Source: a virus
Reading direction: 5' to 3' (one strand)
IMG/VR virus record: IMGVR_UViG_3300035703_000106
Span: 1 to 57,814 of that record
Length of the DNA stretch: 57,814 nucleotides
The position numbers were made by a program, and so were the translations under genes. This document shows positions 48,487-56,379 of this stretch, one piece after another (positions within the stretch are counted from its first letter, which is position 1; the number at the start of each line of letters is the position of its first letter). Below the pieces are notes generated by a model. That model had not been told where the DNA came from. It searched no databases and saw only the letters and a list, made by a program, of their open reading frames with translations.

Positions 48487-49202
48487 TGTAAAATATCCTT
48501 TGTAGGTTTCCAACCGAGTTTGGTTAGATATTCAATATCAGCAACTGTGACTTTTCGTTCATTTGGGGTTGGATCATAACGAATCTCGCCTTCGAATCCG
48601 AACTTTTGAGCGAGTAATAGAACAGGTACAGTCAAACCAGTCCCGATGTCTACGACAGGATCTATCTTATTATAGTTCTTCATGATTGTAAATATAGCAG
48701 AACAAAGATCTTCTACGTGAATAAAATCTCTAAAATGTTCAGCGTTAATATACTTTACTCGACCTTGTTCAAGCATTCTGTAAAGCATATCTTCTCGACC
48801 AGGCCAGACAGTATGGAATCTCATACCAACAGATCGATTTAAAGCTTGGGCTTGTAATTCGTTCATCTTCTTAGTAGTTGCGTATGGGTTATTCCACCAT
48901 TCTTTTGCATTTGAAGAAGAAGCATATAGAAACTTACACTTAGTTCCATTCACAAAGTTAACAGCGCATTCCATCCCGCCTACGTTGTTATCATAATATT
49001 TTTCTGGATCTTCAATTGATTTCCTAACCCCTGCAAACGCAGCAAGATGAATCAAATAATCATGAACATCATACTTATTCCAATTAGATTGTTTACAAAC
49101 ATCGCCTTCAAAAGAAGTAACCAAATATCCTTTATCAATAAGATATGTCCTCAGATTGGATCCAATCATACCTTCTGCACCAGTTAAAAGTACTGTCTTC
49201 AT
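48483..49202 (-). CDS. NAD-dependent sugar epimerase/dehydratase (extended SDR)
   Basis: 239 residues. VLLTGAEGMIGSNL is the Rossmann GxxGxxG motif, LIHLAAFAGVRKSIEDP the substrate loop, SSSNAKEWWNNPYATTKKM the Ser...YxxxK catalytic triad. It acts on nucleotide sugars. Inserted between gp55 and gp47 where T4 has no such gene; four-base overlap at both sides keeps it in the operon. May serve with the UDP-sugar dehydrogenase at 12.8 kb in glycan or DNA-sugar modification. Confidence 0.88.
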   Translation of the reverse strand: MKTVLLTGAEGMIGSNLRTYLIDKGYLVTSFEGDVCKQSNWNKYDVHDYLIHLAAFAGVRKSIEDPEKYYDNNVGGMECAVNFVNGTKCKFLYASSSNAKEWWNNPYATTKKMNELQAQALNRSVGMRFHTVWPGREDMLYRMLEQGRVKYINAEHFRDFIHVEDLCSAIFTIMKNYNKIDPVVDIGTGLTVPVLLLAQKFGFEGEIRYDPTPNERKVTVADIEYLTKLGWKPTKDILQ

Positions 49203-49798
49203 CCGAAAATCTCTCCAAGGTCAGAATCACTAGAAGAAACAGTTTCCCGTTTTTTACGTTCTTTTTTCTTCTCTTCTTTTACAATCGAATCAAAATAAGT
49301 ATCTTTTTCTTTCAATTGATCGATCTTACCTTTCAATTGGTCGACAAAAGCATGTGCAGCTGCAATCGATTCTTCATCCGCATTCGCGAGCGCGAACTCA
49401 TCGAATGGGCTTTGGGAGATAAATTTAATCTTAATGTCTTGCTGCTTCTTTTCCTTTGCGATCCTACGAAGGAAAGCATACCAGCAGATCTGGGTAAAGT
49501 AAGCAAATCCGTTTGGTAATCCAGAACGTGTTGCTGCTTCAATATCATAGTTGTGGATGGCTTTTAAGCAGTTCTCGACAGCATCCATTACCATTTCGTC
49601 ACGGTAAGTGTATCGAATGAAGTTCACCTTATGGGATAATCCTTCAGCAATCTTTAGGAAGGATATAGCAATGTAGTTGGTGACCTTTGGTATTTCTTTG
49701 CCAGCTGCTTCAGCTTCTTTTACTGACTTAATATATTCTACAAGGGCTTGGCTAAAGTCTCTATTATTTACATAGTGTGGTTTATCTTTTGGTTTCAT
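49199..49798 (-). CDS. 55: Late transcription sigma factor gp55
   Basis: 199 residues (T4: 185). VTNYIAISFLKIAEGLSHKV and the DAVENCLKAIHNYD segment are region-2-like, NGFAYFTQICWYAFLRRIAK is characteristic of phage gp55. The C-terminus (SSSDSDLGEIFG) fits the sliding-clamp-binding tail. It directs host RNA polymerase to TATAAATA promoters; five such sites occur in this window. Its own promoter (49824-49852) is a strong early type. Confidence 0.93.
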   Translation of the reverse strand: MKPKDKPHYVNNRDFSQALVEYIKSVKEAEAAGKEIPKVTNYIAISFLKIAEGLSHKVNFIRYTYRDEMVMDAVENCLKAIHNYDIEAATRSGLPNGFAYFTQICWYAFLRRIAKEKKQQDIKIKFISQSPFDEFALANADEESIAAAHAFVDQLKGKIDQLKEKDTYFDSIVKEEKKKERKKRETVSSSDSDLGEIFG

Positions 49799-49823
49799 TA
49801 TATACTCCTAGCATATCTTACTG

Positions 49824-49852
49824 ATTATAAATCAGAATCAAGGGTTTGTAAA
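49824..49852 (-). promoter_or_regulatory. Sigma70-type promoter before gp55
   Basis: TTTACA (49847-49852), 17-base spacer, TATAAT (49824-49829) with perfect -10. Confidence 0.85.
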
Positions 49853-49875
49853 CAAAATATTTTTAATTTAGGGGA

Positions 49876-49903
49876 TTTACAAATGTAAAAATATCGGTAT
49901 AAT
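49876..49903 (+). promoter_or_regulatory. Plus-strand sigma70 promoter diverging from gp55
   Basis: GGGGATTTACA (-35 at 49876-49881), 16-base spacer, TATAAT (49898-49903). Downstream is GAGGAGG and a possible GTG with only 19 codons, then antisense to the genes that end at 49933 and to uvsW. Confidence 0.6.
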
Positions 49904-49932
49904 AAAAGAGTGCTTTTGAGGAGGATAGAATA

Positions 49933-50325
49933 CTAGTGCATCCTCGGGCGAAGAGAAACGATCTTATCTTTATCCGAGTCAGACATTTCTTCTAAAACCT
50001 CATCGAGAGGGGATTTAGGTATTTTTCTCATATTTTCTAAGTGGTTAATATATTGGGCTACAATAAAATCATGAGGATTAGCTATAGATGTAATATGATA
50101 AAAATTCAAACTAATCAGTTGATCAGTTCTTTCCTGATATAACATAAAAGGCCTGAAAGTATAATAACGAGTACTACTTTGCCAATCCTCGGCCGAAATA
50201 ATTAGAAAAGCGTTTCGAATAATAACAGATTCAGGCGAATCTTCTGATTGGAAATCGGGCCAATCGATTACTTCACATATTAGCTCTTCCCCACCTTGAA
50301 GGCGCATCTGTTTATATTCTTTCAT
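49933..50325 (-). CDS. Conserved-looking hypothetical protein, 130 aa
   Basis: 130 residues. RLQGGEELICEVIDWPDFQS at the N-terminus resembles an Sm-like beta fold, and a central RPFMLYQERTDQLISLNFYH follows. C-terminal tail is acidic. It sits between uvsW (four-base overlap) and the divergent promoter at 49876. I associate it with a small conserved gene next to uvsW in marine T4-like phages. Function unknown. Confidence 0.65.
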   Translation of the reverse strand: MKEYKQMRLQGGEELICEVIDWPDFQSEDSPESVIIRNAFLIISAEDWQSSTRYYTFRPFMLYQERTDQLISLNFYHITSIANPHDFIVAQYINHLENMRKIPKSPLDEVLEEMSDSDKDKIVSLRPRMH

Positions 50326-51824
50326 TTCAGGTCCACTTCATAAATTTTATATTCGAACTCTTGCTTTATATACATCTTCACTCTTTCCAGTGAGTGTTCT
50401 AAGGTGTAGTTCTTCCGACCTTTCCAATGTAGATCATCAGCAATATCATAAAGACGTGCAATTGATCCATCATCAGACTTTCTTAATCCTCTTCCGATGG
50501 ATTGTAACACCCTAATCTGGGATTTACTCGGGGAAGCAAAAATGATGTTGTGAAGGTTACGGATATTAATACCAGTAGAGAAAGTACCAAGTGACGCCAC
50601 GATAATCGCATTTTTCTGGGTCTCTACAATCTTACGGATAGCTTCACGATCGCTTGTGTCCGTATCGCCTGATACGAAAAACACTTTTCGATTCTCATGA
50701 GCTTTATCCTTGATTAGGTCGTACAGCGGCTTGCCGTGTTTGTCGACGAAGTTGAATAGTACTAAGGTATTTCCATTCAAGTCCAAAGCAAGATTGCTAA
50801 TAAGCTTATTACGAGAATCATTTCGAACAATGTAGTCCAGTTCGGATTGGTAATCTTGTTTTCCCCAGTTTTTACGAACTTCTTCAGGATGTTTTAGTAA
50901 TAGGATTGTAATATTTAACTTTGATAATGTGTCTTCATCCTGAAGCTTTTTTGTCGTGGTTACATTATATATCTTTCCAAAAAGTCCTTGAAGTACGAGC
51001 TCGTGTGTCTGCGAACCGTCTAGCGTACCAGTAGTACCCCATCTGTATTCCGCTTCTTTACACTTGTCCATGATTGTAGTCAGAGACTTAGATTTGAACC
51101 CGTGACATTCATCACCAACGACAGCACCAAATTGTTCAAACCACTTCGGCGGTAACTTATAGATCGACTGCCAAGTTGAAATAACGATATCTTTGTCGGT
51201 ATCTTTATCTCGTCCAGAATAAATCCTGTGGGCACAGTCTTCGACCGGCATACCGTAATCGGCGAAGTCGTTGTACATCTGTTCAACCAACGATGTTGTT
51301 GGTACAATAATAAGGACTTTCCGACCTTTCTGCCGTAAACTACAAAGGTATCTTTGGACCAGGGTATAGATAATAAGTGATTTTCCAGATCCTGTAGGGG
51401 ATATGAGTACTGCCCTTTTTCTATGAAGTCCTTCGCATACTGCATCGAACTGATAGTCTCTGATATCAATTGGCTTACCCCTTGATTGTAATTCTAGTCC
51501 ATCGATAAATGATTTTATATCTTCAGGATTAATATCGATGTATGCATCCGGTCTTCCATAAAAGTTATTATGCTCTACCTCAATTTTATAATTTCTAGGC
51601 TTTGCAAACTCTGCAAGGAATGGATATAGACCTACAGGTAATTCCATTGTATTAAGATTAAAGAGCCGGATCTTTCCGTCCCAGACACGATTCTTATAAA
51701 GTGGCATAAACTTATAACCAGGAACAAAGAACGAAAAGAACTCAGTCAGTTCATTCGCTATTCCAAAGTCACACCCAATGTGCATTACAGAATGGTTTTT
51801 ATTTTTTACTTTAATGATATCCAT
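50322..51824 (-). CDS. uvsW: UvsW-type superfamily 2 helicase
   Basis: 500 residues (T4: 503). N-terminal HARE-like region, then Walker A in ISPTGSGKSLIIYTLVQRY, DECH box in VVGDECHGFKS, motif III GTTGTLDGS, motif VI VLQSIGRGLRKSDDG. It unwinds branched DNA and R-loops at replication origins and helps switch to recombination-dependent replication. Confidence 0.95.
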   Translation of the reverse strand: MDIIKVKNKNHSVMHIGCDFGIANELTEFFSFFVPGYKFMPLYKNRVWDGKIRLFNLNTMELPVGLYPFLAEFAKPRNYKIEVEHNNFYGRPDAYIDINPEDIKSFIDGLELQSRGKPIDIRDYQFDAVCEGLHRKRAVLISPTGSGKSLIIYTLVQRYLCSLRQKGRKVLIIVPTTSLVEQMYNDFADYGMPVEDCAHRIYSGRDKDTDKDIVISTWQSIYKLPPKWFEQFGAVVGDECHGFKSKSLTTIMDKCKEAEYRWGTTGTLDGSQTHELVLQGLFGKIYNVTTTKKLQDEDTLSKLNITILLLKHPEEVRKNWGKQDYQSELDYIVRNDSRNKLISNLALDLNGNTLVLFNFVDKHGKPLYDLIKDKAHENRKVFFVSGDTDTSDREAIRKIVETQKNAIIVASLGTFSTGINIRNLHNIIFASPSKSQIRVLQSIGRGLRKSDDGSIARLYDIADDLHWKGRKNYTLEHSLERVKMYIKQEFEYKIYEVDLK

Positions 51825-51838
51825 GAAAATATATATAC

Positions 51839-51846
51839 TATAAATA
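51839..51846 (+). promoter_or_regulatory. T4-type late promoter (TATAAATA), plus strand
   Basis: Exact consensus, 22 bases before the plus-strand 113-residue gene and in the uvsW intergenic space. It drives the only late-type plus-strand gene here. Confidence 0.75.
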
Positions 51847-51867
51847 AAATGAAAAAGGAATAAGAAA

Positions 51868-52209
51868 ATGCCATTTATTGTTACTGAACAACTAACACCG
51901 CAAAATCCTAGTGTAATTCTTAATTCTTTAGAAGAAGCAAAAGACTTTTTAATATATGAAGGTATGACTATAGAAGAAAATATATCAATACTAGATAATT
52001 TTAATGATCCTTTCTGGGCAGCTAATAGAGAATCTTTAATTGAAACAATGACTAATATAGATTTTCAATGGGATCAGGATATGCAGACCTTAACTAGAAC
52101 ACTTGTATTTTCTTCTGAAAGTGCCTATGTTAATCTTAGAAGAATCCTTAATAGAACAATGCCTGCTATGGAAAGGGATATTTCTGTACTTAATACAGAT
52201 GTTATTTAA
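51868..52209 (+). CDS. Plus-strand hypothetical protein, 113 aa
   Basis: 113 residues, very AT-rich coding. VTEQLTPQNPSVILNSLEEA, then WAANRESLIETMTNIDFQWD and SESAYVNLRRILN. Ribosome site AAAAAGGAATAAGAAA. Convergent with uvsY, overlapping its stop by four bases. Late promoter and composition suggest a virion-associated protein of recent origin; no family recognised. Confidence 0.7.
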   Translation: MPFIVTEQLTPQNPSVILNSLEEAKDFLIYEGMTIEENISILDNFNDPFWAANRESLIETMTNIDFQWDQDMQTLTRTLVFSSESAYVNLRRILNRTMPAMERDISVLNTDVI

Positions 52210-52649
52210 GCCCCAGCTTCAAACATCTTCCACTTAATCATGTTACCGATTGTTTGATGACGCCATTTGATATTATCTATGATTTCTATTAAGGTCTCCA
52301 CGATGACCTTCCATTCGTCGATTCGCTCTTGTGATTTACGAATATCAGTATCGGCATCATAGTAATAGTCCATTTCACCTTTCAGAACACGTAGACCTTC
52401 GAACGGATCGAATACCCAGCCTCGGGATTCGATCTGTTCTTTTGTCATCTTACCGTTATAATAAAGCCACTTGTCTTTCAACAGAACTTTCTGTTCTGCT
52501 TCATAGCGCTTCAATGTAAGTTTAGCTTCTGCTAGCAAAGGTAAGTACTTTGCATGCAACATAGGACTTTGTCGGGATGCTTCATCCAATGATCCTACGA
52601 TCTTAGAATCTTTTTCCCACATCTCAAGAATTTTTTCAAGGTAGTTCAT
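52206..52649 (-). CDS. uvsY: Recombination mediator UvsY
   Basis: 147 residues (T4: 137). LEKILEMWEKDSKIVGSLDE, LHAKYLPLLAEAKLTLKRY and NIKWRHQTIGNMIKWKMFEA are the UvsY signature. It loads UvsX onto gp32-coated DNA. Its promoter at 52674-52702 has perfect -35-type TTTACA and TATAAT boxes. Confidence 0.93.
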   Translation of the reverse strand: MNYLEKILEMWEKDSKIVGSLDEASRQSPMLHAKYLPLLAEAKLTLKRYEAEQKVLLKDKWLYYNGKMTKEQIESRGWVFDPFEGLRVLKGEMDYYYDADTDIRKSQERIDEWKVIVETLIEIIDNIKWRHQTIGNMIKWKMFEAGA

Positions 52650-52673
52650 ACTATTCTCCGGTTAATTCAAAGC

Positions 52674-52702
52674 ATTATATAATTTTTAAAGGTAAATGTA
52701 AA
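52674..52702 (-). promoter_or_regulatory. Sigma70-type promoter before uvsY
   Basis: TTTACA (52697-52702), 17-base spacer, TATAAT (52674-52679), immediately after the tail-tube-like stop codon. Confidence 0.85.
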
Positions 52703-53209
52703 TCAAGAAAACTCGAAAGAGTCATATCTGAAAGTGATGGGAAAAGAGATAGACTCGACAGATGTAGTGGATGATGCGAACTCTATAGTACCTATATCAG
52801 TTGGAAAGGCGTTCTTATACTGGATTGTTCTAACCTTTATATTTGAACTGTTCAAGATTATAACTGAGATATCATACATCGATGTATCTTCTAGACCAGC
52901 TCTAAGATGCTGAGGTTTCTGGTTCTCCTGAACCAATCCACTCATCCAATCATATATCTCATTATATACGTACATAGATTCATCCATGATTGCATTAATG
53001 CTAAGTTCACCGAAGACCAGTTTATCACCTGGTTGATACGTGTCAGATCTTCTGAAAGCAGTCATAGCAGGTGATAGACTAACGGAAGGATGAGAAACAC
53101 CATTCGCAAAAAACTCTAAGTTGCCAAATCTTTTTCTGTTGATGATAATCTTAAAGCCAGTAGGCTGAAGATAGTTTGGGTTTTGGAGAGTCGTAGTTGT
53201 AGTAGCCAT
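52703..53209 (-). CDS. Tail tube / tail-completion-like structural protein (gp19 family)
   Basis: 168 residues (T4 gp19: 163). It shows the gp19-type pattern PTGFKIIINRKRFGNLEFFA, a Pro/Ser-rich loop, KLVFGELSINAIMDESMYVY, EIYDWMSGL, and a final FPITFRYDSFEF. T4 gp3 shares this fold, and in marine T4-like phages a gene at this place is often called gp3, so either is possible. A late promoter lies 25 bases upstream. Confidence 0.78.
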   Translation of the reverse strand: MATTTTTLQNPNYLQPTGFKIIINRKRFGNLEFFANGVSHPSVSLSPAMTAFRRSDTYQPGDKLVFGELSINAIMDESMYVYNEIYDWMSGLVQENQKPQHLRAGLEDTSMYDISVIILNSSNIKVRTIQYKNAFPTDIGTIEFASSTTSVESISFPITFRYDSFEFS

Positions 53210-53233
53210 AACGGATCCTCTGTTGGTTATCTG

Positions 53234-53241
53234 TATTTATA
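53234..53241 (-). promoter_or_regulatory. T4-type late promoter (TATAAATA) before the tail gene
   Basis: Exact consensus on the minus strand, 25 bases before the tail-tube-like ATG. It overlaps the upstream region of the plus-strand early operon promoter. Confidence 0.75.
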
Positions 53242-53274
53242 TGAAAAAAGTTTGGAAAAAACTCACAAAGGGGG

Positions 53275-53303
53275 TTTACATTTCAAACCAAAAGCCTTAT
53301 ATT
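53275..53303 (+). promoter_or_regulatory. Early promoter with conserved leader (copy B), plus strand
   Basis: GGGGGTTTACA (-35 at 53275-53280), 17-base spacer, TATATT (53298-53303). The leader to AACAAGGAGATACC is identical to copy A apart from one or two bases, but faces the opposite way. Confidence 0.85.
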
Positions 53304-53330
53304 ACTACTATCAACAAGGAGATACCGATC

Positions 53331-53549
53331 ATGATGACCTTCGAACAAACCGGCAACACCTTCACTTCTACCAACTCGATCAAGCCGGTTATCATCAACA
53401 AGAACCATGCTAACCAGTACATGCTCTTTACTCCCGAAGGTCGTCTGCTCGATAACTTCACCTCCGCTGGTCCTTTCGTAGACTTTGAATCGGCTAAGCG
53501 TAACGCAGAATGCAACGTTGGTATGGCAATGAACTGGAGTGACTTCTAA
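53331..53549 (+). CDS. Small early protein, 72 aa
   Basis: 72 residues from the MMTFEQTGNTFTSTNS start, set by AACAAGGAGATACCGATC. Contains QYMLFTPEGRLLDNF and a C-terminal CNVGMAMNWSDF. First gene of a four-gene plus-strand operon, promoter copy B to terminator 54001. Function unknown; probably host takeover. Confidence 0.75.
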   Translation: MMTFEQTGNTFTSTNSIKPVIINKNHANQYMLFTPEGRLLDNFTSAGPFVDFESAKRNAECNVGMAMNWSDF

Positions 53550-53638
53550 TGACTGCTGCAATCATCCCTGTTGTCTTTTTGGTTGTAATCGTGTTTGGTG
53601 GTGCTATCATCGAAACCTTCCTTGAGGAGAAGAACTAA
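53549..53638 (+). CDS. Membrane micro-protein, 29 aa
   Basis: 29 codons, one hydrophobic span (MTAAIIPVVFLVVIVFGGAI) and an acidic tail. Both ends join neighbours by TAATG overlaps, which supports translation. Confidence 0.6.
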   Translation: MTAAIIPVVFLVVIVFGGAIIETFLEEKN

Positions 53639-53820
53639 TGGTTAATGTCTATCCAATCACTGGCAAAGTGTGGTACCGCGAAAGCACAGATGAATGGGTG
53701 CTGGAGCTTGAAGGTTCTATCAACGATACACACTTCATTAGTCGACACGCCGAACCTGGTAACACTGCTCCAGAAGATGTTGCAGGACTACCTTCGCTGT
53801 ATAAAGAGGAAACAAACTAA
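53638..53820 (+). CDS. Hypothetical protein, 60 aa
   Basis: 60 residues: MVNVYPITGKVWYRESTDEW, then LEGSINDTHFISRHAE. GAGGAGAAGAACTA lies just before its ATG inside the previous gene. Soluble, acidic. Function unknown. Confidence 0.7.
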   Translation: MVNVYPITGKVWYRESTDEWVLELEGSINDTHFISRHAEPGNTAPEDVAGLPSLYKEETN

Positions 53821-53996
53821 TGACTTTTAGCGAATACTTCAACAACATCATCAAGTTCATTGTACTTGTTGTTACTGTGATTATATTAGACCATCCTGAA
53901 AAGATTGGGCAATGGAAAGCTGAAATGGATATCGGCTACGATTCTGTCTGGGCTGAGTATGTCTACGACTGTGACTGCACAGAGGCTTTGGAATAA
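53820..53996 (+). CDS. Small membrane-associated protein, 58 aa
   Basis: 58 codons. MTFSEYFNNIIKFIVLVVTV begins with an amphipathic helix and one membrane span, then an acidic, Cys-containing tail (DCDCTEALE). Overlaps the previous stop by one base (TAATG) and ends five bases before a double terminator. Confidence 0.65.
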   Translation: MTFSEYFNNIIKFIVLVVTVIILDHPEKIGQWKAEMDIGYDSVWAEYVYDCDCTEALE

Positions 53997-54000
53997 AAAA

Positions 54001-54057
54001 GGGCAGCCGAAGCTGCCCAGTTGGAGTTGGGAGAGGTTTAACCCTCTCCCTTTTTTT
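54001..54057. terminator. Double hairpin terminator, bidirectional
   Basis: GGGCAGC-CGAA-GCTGCCC (54001-54018) then GGGAGAGG / CCTCTCCC (54029-54050) followed by seven T. It ends the plus-strand operon and, from the other side, follows gp23's stop. Confidence 0.9.
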
Positions 54058-54064
54058 ATGCAAA

Positions 54065-55414
54065 TTAGCCGAGGATATTATCAACTCTGAAAATTCTATA
54101 ATACTGGTTGGTTTTTGCGGTTGCAAGACCATCAGCAGGAGCTGAACCAACGAATGGGTTTGAAGCCATACCGTAGCGGGTCTTGAAGCCGATCTTAGGC
54201 TGGAATGATTCTTCCGCAACAGCACGTACCATGGTTAGTGGAACGTATGGGCAGTAGAACACGCCTGCGTCGTATGGGTTTGTACCCTTGTAGCCAACGT
54301 TGATATAATCACCGGTTGCATATGGGTCGATGTAGATACGCATACGGCCGTTCATAACACCAGCGAAGGTGTTGCCGGTATCGTCTACGTTTAGATTGGT
54401 TGACATAGCTGGTGAATAGTCAAGCATGCCTGAAGCTGCAAGAGCTGACGCAACGTCTGAAGAAACGATTGCGAAGTTACCCTTACCACGACGGGTTTCT
54501 TTTGCGATGGTATTTGCTTCACGCTCGAGCTGAAGAATAAGACCTTTGATCTTTTCTACTGACCAACGGCCATCAGCATCGGTTGAAAGGTTGAAGATAC
54601 CACGGATAGCAACGTTTGAAGTAAGCGCACCGGTCTTAGCTTGGCTGTTGATGGTACGGATAACTTCACGGTTGATTTCTGCAAGAATCTCGGTTGACAG
54701 AATGTTTGCAAGCTCTGTCTCTGCGTCAAGACCGTGGATAGCCTTAAGGTCCTGTGCAAGTTCTAGAGTGTATTCTGCTTTCAGAGCGCGTGACTTTGCA
54801 GTAACGGTTGCTTTTTCAATGGTGAATCCCATTTCAGCGAAGCCTTCGCCAGCGCCATCACCCAGAGCTTCTGCTTCTGCGGTTGAGTAGTTGTCGCCAA
54901 GGTAAGGACCGGTACGTGAGTCGTCGATGCTGCTGTCGGTAGTACGAAGACCGGTTGAAGAGTCGTCGCTTAGACCAACAAGACCTGAAGAGCCTGAAGA
55001 GCCGTTACCGGTGGTTGAAGAGTCGCCTGAGAAGCCAACAGCTGCTTCGTTGAAGAGAGCTTCGTCGCCAGATACTACGCCAGCTTTGGTTTTTCTGTAG
55101 CGTGACTTCATAGCGAAGATAAGGCCGGTAGGACCGGTCATTGGCTGAACACCAGCAACGTCATAAGCCATCATGTTAGGCATTGCACGACGTACAAGTG
55201 AGATAAGAACTGGGTTCCAGTTAGCAGCAACTGAAGTGTTGTTTACTGGTGCAGCTTCGTTCAGGTAGTTCTGCTGAGCAGCTTGCTGAGCAAATTCTCT
55301 CTCCTGGTTTTCAAGCATAACAGCAGTAACTGCACGACGGTGTGCGTCCTTAATGCTGTGTCCTTCGTTGAGCACTGGTGCCCATTTTTCTGTTAAACGA
55401 TCATAAGATTCCAT
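54065..55414 (-). CDS. 23: Major capsid protein gp23
   Basis: 449 residues (T4: 521). NPVLISLVRRAMPNMMAYDV and PMTGPTGLIFAMKSRY are diagnostic; LNE53-Ala fits the gp21 cleavage that removes the first 53 residues. A Ser/Gly/Asp-rich segment (128-175) stands in the place of the outward insertion domain loop and is unusually low-complexity. It builds the head hexamers. Confidence 0.97.
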   Translation of the reverse strand: MESYDRLTEKWAPVLNEGHSIKDAHRRAVTAVMLENQEREFAQQAAQQNYLNEAAPVNNTSVAANWNPVLISLVRRAMPNMMAYDVAGVQPMTGPTGLIFAMKSRYRKTKAGVVSGDEALFNEAAVGFSGDSSTTGNGSSGSSGLVGLSDDSSTGLRTTDSSIDDSRTGPYLGDNYSTAEAEALGDGAGEGFAEMGFTIEKATVTAKSRALKAEYTLELAQDLKAIHGLDAETELANILSTEILAEINREVIRTINSQAKTGALTSNVAIRGIFNLSTDADGRWSVEKIKGLILQLEREANTIAKETRRGKGNFAIVSSDVASALAASGMLDYSPAMSTNLNVDDTGNTFAGVMNGRMRIYIDPYATGDYINVGYKGTNPYDAGVFYCPYVPLTMVRAVAEESFQPKIGFKTRYGMASNPFVGSAPADGLATAKTNQYYRIFRVDNILG

Positions 55415-55431
55415 CTTCTGATTCTCCTAAA

Positions 55432-56370
55432 TTACTTATTGGTTTTTCTAAGGGCGTTAATGTAGGCAGCCATGTTACCTGATAGCTGAACTTCTTCAGA
55501 CTCGGTTTCATCAACTGATTCTACAAGTGATGGTGAAGTTTTAGTAGCTTTTTTGAAGTAAGCTTCTTTAATAGTCTTAACTTTGTCAGCGAATACTTCT
55601 TCGCTTTCGAAATCAAGATCTTCAGATAGCTTAACAAGCTTTTCAACTTCGGTTTCTGCAAGACCACGAGCTGCTTCACGGATAACTTCGTAACGCTTAT
55701 AACTTTCTAGCTCTTCTTTCATTGCGATCATTGCTTCGGTCTGTTCGTTCAGAGAAGCTTCAAGAGCTTCGTTCTGTTCTGCCAGATCATCAACTAGGTC
55801 AACTTTGGAATCTGGAACAGCAATATATGACTCTACGAATAGGGCCTGTAGCTTGTCCATGAACTCTTCTGCGATTTCAGAACGGAGACCGTTATGAATT
55901 GCAACTTCGTTCTCTTTCATCCAATTTTCAACTACGTAGTTCAGGTATCCATCAACCTTCTCAACCATATCGGCTTTGAATGAATCGACTTCTTCCTGAA
56001 GTGAGACTTCGTAATTTTCTTCGAGACGTGCAATCTCTTCGGTTAGCTTTGATTTGATCGCAGCTTCGAAAATGATTGCGGCTTTACCCTTGAATCCTTC
56101 GGATAGGGTAGCTTCTTCAGAGATTAGAGCTTCTAAATCATCTGAGAAGTCATAGTCTTCTGATTGCTTCTCTGGATCGCCAGTAACTCTTTTACCCATA
56201 GGTTCAGAATTACTTTTGTCACCCTTGCGCTTAGTTGCAGTTTTACCAGCAGCAGATGCGCTTTTTACGGAAGCAATAGACTGTTCTTCGGCATTGTTAG
56301 GATCGTGAGCTTCAACAACATTCTCGTCATCATCGAGCTCAGCATCCTGTCTTTTAAATTGATCAGTCAT
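55432..56370 (-). CDS. 22: Prohead scaffold protein gp22
   Basis: 312 residues, acidic with long helical coiled coils (about 85-270). FEAAIKSKLTEEIARLEENY and VEKLVKLSEDLDFESEEVFA resemble phage gp22. It assembles the core inside the prohead and is digested by gp21. It lies between gp21 and gp23 in canonical order. Confidence 0.9.
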   Translation of the reverse strand: MTDQFKRQDAELDDDENVVEAHDPNNAEEQSIASVKSASAAGKTATKRKGDKSNSEPMGKRVTGDPEKQSEDYDFSDDLEALISEEATLSEGFKGKAAIIFEAAIKSKLTEEIARLEENYEVSLQEEVDSFKADMVEKVDGYLNYVVENWMKENEVAIHNGLRSEIAEEFMDKLQALFVESYIAVPDSKVDLVDDLAEQNEALEASLNEQTEAMIAMKEELESYKRYEVIREAARGLAETEVEKLVKLSEDLDFESEEVFADKVKTIKEAYFKKATKTSPSLVESVDETESEEVQLSGNMAAYINALRKTNK

Positions 56371-56379
56371 GTGACTCTC

